This document shows, one piece after another, positions 12,601-24,600 of a DNA stretch of 64,000 nt; positions within the stretch are counted from its first letter, which is position 1, and the number at the start of each line of letters is the position of its first letter. The notes beneath the pieces were generated by a model, which searched no databases, had not been told where the DNA came from, and was given only the letters and a program-made list of their open reading frames with translations. Position numbers and translations under genes: made by a program. The DNA comes from Pithys albifrons albifrons (Eukaryota > Chordata > Aves > Passeriformes > Thamnophilidae): the NCBI RefSeq assembly GCF_047495875.1, contig NC_092474.1, positions 16,157,851-16,221,850 of the forward strand. The letters are read 5' to 3'.

Positions 12601-15600
12601 GCCACCTTTTCCCTGGGTGCAAAGCTCAACGGTGCATACCCTGTGCGGGTCCGGGAAAGCGCCGTTTTTCACCCCAGAATTCCAGACAGAAGTCGATTCC
12701 TCTCTGGGAAAAGATGTCAAGACAGAAAGTCATTGTCCCTTTTCTAGGGGTAATGGGGCCCCATCTTTTGCACCTGAGAGCCCAAGGCTGCCACCTTTTC
12801 CCTGGGCGCAAATGTCGACGGCGCGTGCCACTCTCAACTCTGGGAATGTGCCGTTTCTCATCCCAGAATTCCAGGCCAGCGAAGATTTCTCCCTGGGAAA
12901 AGGTGCCAGGACAGAAAGCAATTGTGCCTTTTCTAGGGTTAATGGGGCCCCAAAATTGGCAGCTGAGAGCCCAGGGCTGCCACCTTTTCCCTGGGCGCAA
13001 AGCTCGACGGTGCGTGCCACACGCGGGTAAGGGAAAGAGCCGTTTTCAGCCCAGAATTCCAGACCAATGAAGATTCCTCCCAGGGAAAAGGTGTCAGGAC
13101 AGAAAGCCATTGTGCCTTTTCTAGGGTTAATGGGGCCCCATGATTGGCACCTGAGAGCCCAAGGCTGCCACCTTTTGCCTGGGCACAAAGCTCGATGGTG
13201 CGTTCCACTTGCGGGTCCGGGGAAGTGCCGTTTTTTAGTCCAGAATTCCAGACTGACGAAAATTCCTCCCTGGGAAAAGGTGCCAGGACAGAAAGCAAGT
13301 GTTATTTATCTAGTGTTAACGAGGCCCCATCATTGGCACCTGAGAGCCCAAGGCTGCCACCTTTTCCCTGGGCGCAAAGCTAGATGGTGCCTGCCACATG
13401 CAGGTCAGAGAAAGTGCTTTGTTCAGCCCAGGATTCCAGATGGATGACGACTCCTCCCAGAGAAAGGGCTCCCAGGACAGAAAGCTATTGTTCCATTTCT
13501 AGTGTTAATGGGGGCCCGTCATTGGCATCTGAGAGCCAGAGGTTGCCTCCTTTTCCCTGGGCGCAAAGCACGACAGTGCGTGCCACGTGCTGGTCCCAGA
13601 AAGTGCGATTTTACAGCCCAGAATTCCAGACCAATGAAGACTCCTCCCAGGGAAAAGGTGCCAGGACAGAAAGCCATTGTGCTTTTTGTAAAGGTAATGG
13701 GGCCCCATCATTGGCACTTGAGAGCCCAAGGCTGCAACCTTTTCCCTGAGCGCAAAGCTCGACGGTGCGTTCCACTTGCGGGTCCAAGAAAGTGCTGTTT
13801 CTCATCCCAGAATTCGAGGCCGATGAAGATTTCTCCCTGGGAAAAAGTGCCAGGACAGAAAGCAATTGTGCCTTTTCTAGGGTTAATGAGGTCCCAAAAT
13901 TGACACCTGAGAGCCCAAGCCTGCCACCTTTTCCCTGGTTGCAAAGCTCGACGGAGCGTTCCACTTGCGGGTTGGGAAAGTGCCATTTTTCAGCCCAGAA
14001 TTCCAGACCTATGAAGATTCCTCAGAGGGAAAAGGTACCAGGAGACAAAGCCATTGTGTATTTTGTAATGCTAATTGGGCCCCATCTTTGGCACCTGAGA
14101 GCCCAAGGCTGCCACCTTTTCCCTGGGTGCAAAGCTCGACGGTGCATACCCTGTGCGGGTCCGGGAAAGGGCCGTTTTTCAGCCCAGAATTCCAGATGGA
14201 AGTCGATTCCTCTCTGGGAAATGGTGTCAGACAGAAAGCCATTGTGCCTTTTCTAGGGGTAATGGGGCCCCATCTTTGGCACCTGAGAGCCCAAGGCTGC
14301 CACCTTTTCCCTGGGCGCAAATGTCGACGGCGCGTGCCACTTGCAAGTCCGGGAATGTGCCGTTTCTCATCCCAGAATTCCAGACCAGAGAAGATTTCTC
14401 CGTGGGAAAAGGTGCCAGGACAGAAAGCGATTGTGCCTTTTCTAGGGTTAATGGGGCCCCAAAATTGGCAGCTGAGAGCCCAGGGCTGCCGCCTTTTCCC
14501 TGGGCGCAAAGCTCGACGGTGCGTGCCACATGCGGGTAAGGGAAAGAGCCGTTTTCAGCCTAGAATTCCAGACCAATGAAGATTCCTCCCTGGGAAAAGG
14601 TGCCAGGACAGAAAGCGATTGTTATTTATCTAGTGTTAACGGGGACCCATCATTGGCACCTGAGAGCCCAAGGCTGCCACCTTTTGCCTGGGCACAAAGC
14701 TCGACGGTGCGTTCCACTTGCAGGTCCGGGGAAGTGCCGTTTTTCAGCCCAGAATTCCAGACGGACGAAAATTCCTCCCAGGGAAAAGGTGCCAGGACAG
14801 AAAGCCATTGTTATTTATCTAGTGTTAACGGGTACCCATCATTGGCACCTGAGAGCCCAAGGCTGCCACCTTTTGCCTGGGCGCAAAGCTAGATGGTGCC
14901 TGCCACTTGCAGCTCAGAGAAAGACCTTTGTACAGCCCAGGATTCCAGAAGGATGACGACTCCTCCCAGGGAAAAGGCTCCCAGGACAGAAAGCGATTGT
15001 TCCATTTCTAGTGTTAATGGGGGCCCGTCATTGGCATCTGAGAGCCAGAGGTTGCCTCCTTTTCCCTGGGCGCAAAGCACGACAGTGCGTGCCACGTGCT
15101 GGTCCCAGAAAGTGCCATTTTACAGCCCAGAATTCCAGACCAATGAAGACTCCTCCCAGGGAAAAGGTGCCAGGACAGAAAGCCATTGTGCTTTTTGTAA
15201 AGGTAATGGGGCCCCATCATTGGCACTTGAGAGCCCAAGACTGCCACCTTTTCCCTGGACGCAAAGCTCGATGGTGCGTTCCACTTGCGGGTCCAGGAAA
15301 GTGCCGATTCTCAGACCAGAATTCCAAACCGATGAAGATTCCTCCCTGGGAAAAGGTGCCGGGACAGAAAGCCATTGTGCCTTTTGTAGGGGTAATGGGG
15401 CCCCATCATTGGCACCTGAGAGCTCAAGGCTGCCCCCTTTTCCCTGGGCGCAAAGCTCGACGGTGTGTACCTTGTGCGGGTTTGGGCCAGTGCCATTTTT
15501 GAACCCAGATTTCCAGACGGACGAAGATTCCTCCCTGGGAAAAGGTGCCAGGATGGAAAGCAAGTGTTATTTTTCTAGTGTTAACAGGGCCCCATCATTG

Positions 15601-18600
15601 GCACCTGAGAGCCCAAAGCTGCCACCTTTTGCCTGGGCGCAAATGTCGACGGCGGGTGCCACTTGCGGGTCCGGGGAAGTGCCACTTTTCAGCCCAGAAT
15701 TCCAGATGGATGAAGACACCTCCCAGGGAAAAGGTGCCAGGTCAGAAATCGAATTGTCCTTTTCTAGGGTCAATGGTGCCCCATCATTGGCACCTCAGAG
15801 TTCAAGGCTGCCACCTTTTCCGTGGGCGCAAACATCAACGGCGCGTACCACTTTCTTGTCTGGGAAAGTGCCGTTTTTCAGCCCTGAATTCCAGACGGAT
15901 GAAGACTCCTCCCAGGGAAGAGGCTCCCAGGAAAGAAAGCGATTGTTCCATTTCTAGGGTTAATCGGGCCCCATCATTGGCACCTGAGAGCCCAAGGTTG
16001 CCTCCTATACCCTGGGCGCAAAGCTCGACCATGCGTGCTACGTGAGGGTCCGGGAAATTGCTGTTTCTCATTCCAGAATTCCAGACCGATGAAGATTCCT
16101 CCCAGGGAAAAGGTGTCAGGAGAGAAAGCGATTGTTCCTTTTCTAGGGTTAATGGGGCTCCATCATTGACACCTGAGAGCCCAAGGCTGCAACCTTTTCC
16201 CTGAGCGCAAAGCTCAACGGTGCGTGCCACTTGCAGGTCCAGGAAGGTGCTGTTTCTCATCCCAGAATTCGAGGCCGATGAAAATTTCTCCCAGGGAAAA
16301 GGTGCCTGGAAAGAAAGCAATTGTGCCTTTTCTAGGGTTAATGGGGCCCAAAAATTGGCAGCTGAGAGCCCAGGGCTGCCACCTTTTCCCTGGGCGCAAA
16401 GCTCGACGGTGCGTGCCACATGCGGCTAAGGGAAAGAGACGTTTTCAGCCTAGAATTCCAGACCAATGAAGATTCCTCTCTGCGAAAAGGTGCCAGGACA
16501 GAAAGCGATTGTTCTTTTTCTAGGGGTAATGGGGCCCCATCATTGGCACCTGAGAGCCCAAGGCTGCCACCTTTTGCCTGGGCGCAAAGCTAGATGGTGC
16601 CTGCCACGTGCAGCTCAGAGAAAGACCTTTGTTCAGCCCAGGATTCCAGAAGGATGACGACTCCTCCCAGGGAAAAGGCTCCCAGGACAGAAAGCGATTG
16701 TTCCATTTCGAGTGTTAATGGGGGCCCGTCATTGGCATCTGAGAGCCAGAGGTTGCCTCCTTTTCCCTGGGCGCAAAGCACGACAGTGCGTGACACGTGC
16801 TGGTCCCAGAAAGTGCCATTTTACAGCCCAGAATTCCAGACCAATGAAGACTCCTCCCAGGGAAAAGGTGCCAGGACAGAAAGCCATTGTGCTTTTTGTA
16901 AAGGTAATGGGGCCCCATCATTGGCACCTGAGAGCCCAAGACTGCCACCTTTTCCCTGGACGCAAAGCTCGATGGTGCCTTCCACTTGCGGGTCCAGGAA
17001 AGTGCCGATTCTCAGACCAGAATTCCAAACCGATGATGATACCTCCCTGGAAAAATGTGCCAGGACAGAAAGTCATTGTGCCTTTTGTAGGAGTAATGGG
17101 GCCCCGTCATTGGCACCTGAGAGCCCAAGACTGCCACCTTTTCCCTGGGCGCAAAGCTCGATGGTGCGTTCCACTTGCGGGTCCAGGAAAGTGCCGATTC
17201 TCAGACAAGAATTCCAAACCGCTGAAGATTCCTCCCTGGGAAAAGGGGCCAGGACAGAAAGCCATTGTGACTTTGATAGAGGTAATGGGGCACGATCATT
17301 GGCACCTGAGAGCCCAAGGCTACCACCTTTTCCCTGGGCGCAAATGTCAACGGCGCGTGCCACTTGCAAGTCCGGGAATGTGCCGTTTCTCATCCCAGAA
17401 TTCCAGGCCAGCGAAGATTTCTCCCTGGGAAAAGGTGCCAGGACAGAAAGCGATTGTGCCTTTTCTAGGGTTAATGGGGCCCCAAAATTGGCAGCTGAGA
17501 GCCCAGGGCTGCCACCTTTTCCCTGGGCGCAAAGCTCGACGGTGCGTGCCACATGCGGGTTAGGGAAAGAGCCATTTTCAGCCCAGAATTCCAGACCAAT
17601 GAAGATTCCTCCCAGGGAAAAAGGTGCCAGGACACAAAGCGATTGTTCTTTTTCTAGGGGTAATGGGGCCCCATCATTGACACCTTAGAGCCCAAGGCTG
17701 CCACCTTTTGCTAGGGCACAAATCTCGACGGTGCGTTCCACTTGCAGGTCCGGGGAAGTGCCGTTTTTCAGCCCAGAATTCCAGACGGACGAAAATTCCT
17801 CCCAGGGAAAAGGGGCCAGGACAGAAAGCGATTGTTATTTTTCTAGTGTTAACGGGGACCCATCGTTGGCACCTGAGAGCCCAAGGCTGCCACCTTTTCC
17901 CTGGGCGCAAACTAGATGGTGCCTGCCACGTGCAGGTCAGAGAAAGTGCTTTGTTCAGCCCAGGATTCAAGACGGATGACGACTCCTCCCAGGGAAAAGG
18001 CTCCCAGGACAGAAAGCGATTGTTCCATTTCTAGTGTTAATGGGGGCCCGTCATTGGCATCTGAGAGCCAGAGGTTGCCTCCTTTTCCCTGGGCGCAAAG
18101 CACGACAGTGCGTGCCACGTGCTGGTCCTAGAAAGTGCCATTTAACAGCCCAGAATTCCAGACCAATGAAAACTCCTCCCTGGGAAAAGGTGCCAGGACA
18201 GAAAGCCATTGTGCCTTTTGTAGGAGTAGTGGGGCACCATCATTGGCACCTGAGAGCCCAAGGCTGCCACCTTTTCCCTGGGTGCAAAGCTCGACGGTGT
18301 GTACCTTATGCGGATTTGGGCCAGTGCCACTTTTGAACCCAGATTTCCAGATGGACGAAGACACCTCCCAGGGAAAAGGTGCCAGGTCAGAAATCTAATT
18401 GTCCTTTTCTAGGGTCAATGGTGCCCCATCATTGGCACCTCAGAGTTCAAAGCTGCCACCTTTTCCGTGGGCGCAAACATCAATGGCGCGTACCACTTTC
18501 TTGTCCGGGAAAGTGCCGTTTTTCAGCCCTCAATTCCAGACGGATGAAGACTCCTCACAGATAGAGGCTCCCAGGACAGAAAGCGATTGTTCCATTTCTA

Positions 18601-21600
18601 GGGTCAATCGGGCCCCATCATTGGCACCTGAGAGCCCAAGGTTGCCTCCTATACCCTGGGCGCAAAGCTCGAGCATGCGTGCTACGTGAGGGTCCGGGAA
18701 ATTGCCGTTTCTCATTCCAGAATTCCAGACCGATGAAGATTCCTCCCTGGGAAAAGGTGTCAGGAGAGAAAGCGATTGTTCCTTTTCTAGGGTTAATGGG
18801 GCTCCATCATTGACACCTGAGAGCCCAAGGCTGCAACCTTTTCCCTGAGTGCAAAGCTCGACGGTGCGTGCCACTTGCGGGTCCAGGAATGTGCTGTTTC
18901 TCATCCCAGAATTCGAGGCCGATGAAGATTTCTCCCAGGGAAAAGGTGCCAGGTCAGAAAGCAATTGTGCCTTTTCTAGGGTTTATGGGGCCCCAAAATG
19001 GACACCTGAGACCCCAAGGCTGCCACCTTTTCCCTGGGCGCAAAGGTCGACGGAACGTTCCACGTGCAGATCCGGGAAAGTGCCATTTTTCAGCCCACAA
19101 TTCCAGACCTATGAAGATTCCTCAGAGGGAAAAGGTACTAGGAGACAAAGCCATTGTGTACTTTGTAATGCTAATTGGGCCCCATCATTGGCACCTGAGA
19201 GCCCAAGGCTGCCACCATTTCCCTGGGCGCAAAGCTCGACGGAGCGTTCCATGTGCGGGTCCGGGAAAGTGCCATTTTTCAGCCCAGAATTCCAGACCTA
19301 TGAAGATTCCTCAGAGGGAAAAGGTACCATGAGACAAAGCCATTATGTACTTTGTAATGCTAATTGGGCCCCATCTATGGCACCTGAGAGCCCAAGGCTG
19401 CCACCTTTTCCCTGGGCGCAAATGTCGACGGCGCGTGCCACTTGCAAGTCCGGGAATGTGCCGTTTCTCATCCCAGAATTCCAGGCCAGCGAAGATTTCT
19501 CCCTGGGAAAAGGTGCCAGGACAGAAAGCGATTGTGCCTTTTCTAGGGTTAATGGGGCCCCAAAATTGGCAGCTGAGAGCCCAGGGCTGCCACCTTTTCC
19601 CTGGGCGCAAAGCTCGACGGTGCGTGCCACATGCGGGTAAGGGAAGAAGCCGTTTTCAGCCTAGAATTCCAGACCAATGAAGATTCCTCCCTGGGAAAAG
19701 GTGCCAGGACAGAAAGCCATTCTTCTTTTTCTAGGGGTAATGGGGCCCCATGATTGGCACCTGAGAGCCCAAGGCTGCCACCTTTTCCCTGGGCACAAAG
19801 CTCGAAGGTGCGTTCCACTTGCAGGTCCAGGGAAGTGCCGATTTTCAGCCCAGAATTCCAGACGGAAGAAAATTCCTCCCAGGGAAAAGGTGCCAAGACA
19901 GAAAGCAATTGTTATTTATCTAGTGTTAACGGGGACCCATCATTGGCACCTGAGAGCTTAAGGCTGCCATCTTTTGCCTGGGCGCAAAGCTAGATGGTGC
20001 CTGCCACGTGCAGGTCAGAGAAAGACCTTTGTTCAGCCCAGGATTCCAGATGGATGACGACTCCTCCCAGGGAAAAGGCTCCCAGGACAGAAAGCGATTG
20101 TTCCATTTCTAGTGTTAATGGGGGCCCGTCATTGGCATCTGAGAGCCAGAGGTTGCCTCCTTTTCCCTGGGCGCAAAACACGACAGTGCGTGCCACGTGC
20201 TGGTCCCAGAAAGTGCCATTTTACAGCCCAGAATTCCAGACCAATGAAGTCTACTCCCAGGGAAAAGGGGCCAGGACAGAAAGCCATTGTGCTTTTTGTA
20301 AAGGTAATGGGGTCCCATCATTGGCACCTGAGAGCCCAAGGCTGCCACCTTTTCCCTGGACGCAAAGCTCGATGGTGCGTTCCACTTGCGGGTCCAGGAA
20401 AGTGCCGATTCTCAGACCAGAATTCCAAACCGATGAAGATTCCTCCCAGGGAAAAGGTGCCAGGACAGAAAGCCATTGTTCTTTTTCTAGGGGTAATGAG
20501 GCTACATCATTGGCACCTGAGAGCCCAAGGCTGCCACCTTTTCCCTGGGCACAAAGCTCGACGGTGCGTTCCACTTGCAGGTCCGGGGAAGTGCCGTTTT
20601 TCAGCCCAGAATTCCAGACGGATGAAAATTCCTCCCTGGGAAAAGGTGCCAGGACAGAAAGCGATTGTTATTTATGTAGTGTTAACGGGGACCCATTGTT
20701 GGCACCTGAGAGCCCAAGGCTGCCACCTTTACCCTGGGCGCAAAGCTAGATGGTGCCTGCCACGTGCAGGTCAGAGAAAGTGCTTTGTTCAGCCCAGGAT
20801 TCCAGACGGATGACGATTCCTCCCAGGGAAAAGGATCCCAGGACAGAAAGCCATTGTGCTTTTTGTAAAGGTAATGGGGCCCCATCATTGGCACCTGAGA
20901 GCCCAAGGCTGCCACCTTTTCCCTGGACGCAAAGCTCGATGGTGCGTTCCACTTTCGCGTCCAGGAAAGTGCCGATTCTCAGACCAGAATTCCAAACCGA
21001 TGAAGATTCCTCTCTGGGAAAAGGTTCCAGGACAGAAAGCCATTGTGCTTTTTGTAAAGGTAATGGGGCCCCATCATTGGCAGCTGAGAGCCCAAGGCTG
21101 CCCCCTTTTCCCTGGGCGCAAAGCTCGACGGTGTGTACCTTGTGCGGGTTTGGGCCAGTGCCATTTTTGAACCCAGATTTCCAGACGAACGAAGATTCCT
21201 CCCTGGGAAAAGGTGCCAGGACGGAAAGCAAGTGTTATTTTTCTAGTGTTAACGGGGCCCCATCATTGGCACCTGAGAGCCCAAGGCTGCCACCTTTTCC
21301 CTGGGCGCAAATGTCGACGGCGTGTGCCACTTGCAAGTCCGGGAATGTGCCGTTTCTCATCCCAGAATTCCAGGCCAGCGAAGATTTCTCCCTGGGAAAA
21401 GGCGCCAGGACAGAAAGCGATTGTGCCTTTTCTAGGGTTAATGGGGCCCCAAAATTGGCAGCTGAGAGCCCAGGGTTGCCACCGTTTCCCTGGGCGCAAA
21501 GCTCGACGGTGCGTGCCACATGCGGGTAAGGGAAAGAGCCAATTTCAGCCCAGAATTCCAGACCAATGAAGATTCCTCCCTGGGAAAAGGTGCCAGGACA

Positions 21601-24600
21601 GAAAGCCATTGTTCTTTTTCTAGGGGTAATGGGGCCCCATCATTGGCACCTGAGAGCCCAAGGCTGCCACCTTTTCCCTGGGCACAAAGCTCGATGGTGC
21701 GTGCCACTTGCAGGTCCGGGGAAGTGCCATTTTTCAGCGCAGAATTCCAGACGGACGAAGACACCTCCCAGGGAAAAGGTGCCAGGTCAGAAATCGAATT
21801 GTCCTTTTCTAGGGTCAATGGTGCCCCATCATTGGCACCTCAGAGTTCAAAGCTGCCACCTTTTCCGTGGGCACAAACATCAAGGGCGCGTACCACTTTC
21901 TTATCCGGGAAAGTGCCGTTTTTCCGCCCTGAATTCCAGACGGATGAAGACTCCTCCCAGGGAAGAGGCTCCCAGGAAAGAAAGCGATTGTTCCATTTCT
22001 AGGGTTAATCGGGCTCCATCATTGGCACCTGAGAGCCCAAGGTTGCCTCCTATACCCTGGGCGCAAAGCTCGACCATGCGTGCTACGTGAGGGTCCGGGA
22101 AATTGCCGTTTCTCATCCCAGAATTCCAGACCGATGAAGATTCCTCCCTAGGAAAAGGTGTCAGGACAGAAAGCGATTGTTCCTTTTCTAGGGTTAATGG
22201 GGCTCCATCATTGACACCTGAGAGCCGAAGGCTGTAACCTTTTCCCTGAGCGCAAAGCTCGACGGTGCGTGCCACTTGCGGGTCCAGGAATGTGCTGTTT
22301 CTCATCCCAGAATTCGAGGCCGATGAAGATTTCTCCCTGGGAAAAGGTGCCTGGACAGAAAGCAATTGTGCCTTTTCTAGGGTTAATGAGGTCCCAAAAT
22401 TGACACCTGAGAGCCCAAGGCTGCCACCTTTTCCCTGGGTGCAAAGCTCGACGGTGCATACCCTGTGCGGGTCCGGGAAAGGGCCGTTTTTCAGCCCAGA
22501 ATTCCAGACGGAAGTCGATTCCTCTCTGCGAAAATGTGTCAGGACAGAAAGCCATTGTGCCTTTTCTAGGGTTAATGGGGCCCCATCTTTGGCACCTGAG
22601 AGCCCAAGGCTGCCACCTTTTCCCTGGGCGCAAATGTCGACGGCGTGTGCCACTTGCAAGTCCGGGAATGTGCCGTTTCTCATCCCAGAATTCCAGGCCA
22701 GCGAAGATTTCTCCCTGGGAAAAGGTGCCAGGACAGAAAGCGATTGTGCCTTTTCTAGGGTTAATGGGGCCTCAAAATTGGCAGCTGAAAGCCCAGGGCT
22801 GCCACCTTTTCCCTGGGCGCAAAGCTCGACGGTGCGTGCCACATGCGGGTAAGGGAAAGAGCCGTTTTCAGCCCAGAATTCCAGACCAATGAAGATTCCT
22901 CCCTGGGAAAAGGTGCCAGGACAGAAAGCCATTGTTCTTTTTCTAGGGGTAATGGGGCCCCATCATTGGCACCTGAGAGCCCAAGGCTGCCACCTTTTGC
23001 CTGGGCACAAAGCTCGACGGTGCGTTCCACTTGCAGGTCCGGGGAAATGCCGTTTTTCAGCCCAGAATTCCAGACGGACGAAAATTCCTCCCAGGGAAAA
23101 GGTGCCAGGACAGAAAGCGATTGTTATTTATCTAGTGGTAACGGGGACCCATCATTGGCACCTGAGATACCAAGGCTGCCACCTTTTCCCTGGGCGCAAA
23201 GCTCGACGGTGTGTACCTTGTGCGGGTTTGGGGCAGTGCCATTTTTGAACCCAGATTTCCAGATGGACGAAGATTCCTCCCTGGGAAAAGGTGCCAGGAC
23301 AGAAAGCAAGTGTTATTTTTCTAGTGTTAACGGGGCCCCATCATTGGCACCTGAGAGCCCAAGGCTGCCACCTTTTGCCTGGGCGCAAAGCTAGATGGTG
23401 CCTGCCACGTGCAGGTCAGAGAAAGTGCTTTGTTCAGCCCAGGATTCCAGACGGATGACGGCTCCTCCCAGGGAAAAGGCTCCCAGGACAGAAAGCCATT
23501 GTGCTTTTTGTAAAGGTAATGGGGCCCCATCATTGGCACCTGAGAGCCCAAGACTGCCACCTTTTCCCTGGACGCAAAGCTCGATGGTGCGTTCCACTTG
23601 CGGGTCCAGGAAAGTGCCGATTCTCAGACCAGAATTCCAAACCGATGAAGATTCCTCCCTGGGAAAAGGTGCCAGGACAGAAAGCCATTGTGCCTTTTGT
23701 AGGGGTAATGGGGCACCATCATTGGCACCTGAGAGCCCAAGGCTGCCCCCTTTTCCCTGGGCGCAAAGCTCGACGGTGTGTACCTTGTGCGGGTTTGGGG
23801 CAGTGCCATTTTTGAACCCAGATTTCCAGACGGACGAAGATTCCTCCCTGGGAAAAGGTGCCAGGACAGAAAGCAAGTGTTATTTTTCTAGTGTTAACGG
23901 GGCCCCATCATTGGCACCTGAGAGCCCAAGCCTGCCACCTTTACCCTGAGCGCAAAGCTAGATGGTGCCTGCCACGTGCAGGTCAGAGAAAGTGCTTTGT
24001 TCAGCCCAGGATTCCAGATGGATGACAACTCCTCCCAGGGAAAAGGCTCCCAGGACAGAAAGCGATTGTTCCATTTCTAGTGTTAATGGGGGCCCGTCAT
24101 TGGCATCTGAGAGCCAGAGGTTGCCTCCTTTTCCCTGGGCGCAAAGCACGACAGTGCGTGCCACGTGGTGGTCCCAGAAAGTGCCATTTTACAGCCCAGA
24201 ATTCCAGACCAATGCAGACTCCTCCCAGGGAAAAGGTGCCAGGACAGAAAGCCATTGTGTTTTCTGTAAAGGTAATGGGGCCCCATCATTGGCACCTGAG
24301 AGCCCAAAGCTGCCATCTTTTGCCTGGGCGCAAATGTCGACGGCGCGTGCCACTTGCGGGTCCGGGGAAGTGCCATTTTTCAGCCCAGAATTCCAGACGG
24401 ACGAAGACACCTCCCAGGGAAAAGGTGCCAGGTCAGAAATCGAATTGTCCTTTTCTAGGGTCAATGGTGCCCCATCATTGGCACCTCAGAGTTCAAGGCT
24501 GCCACCTTTTCCGTGGGCGCAAACATCAACGGCACGTACCACTTTCTTGTCCAGGAAAGTGCCGTTTTTCAGCCCTGAATTCCAGACGGATGAAGACTCC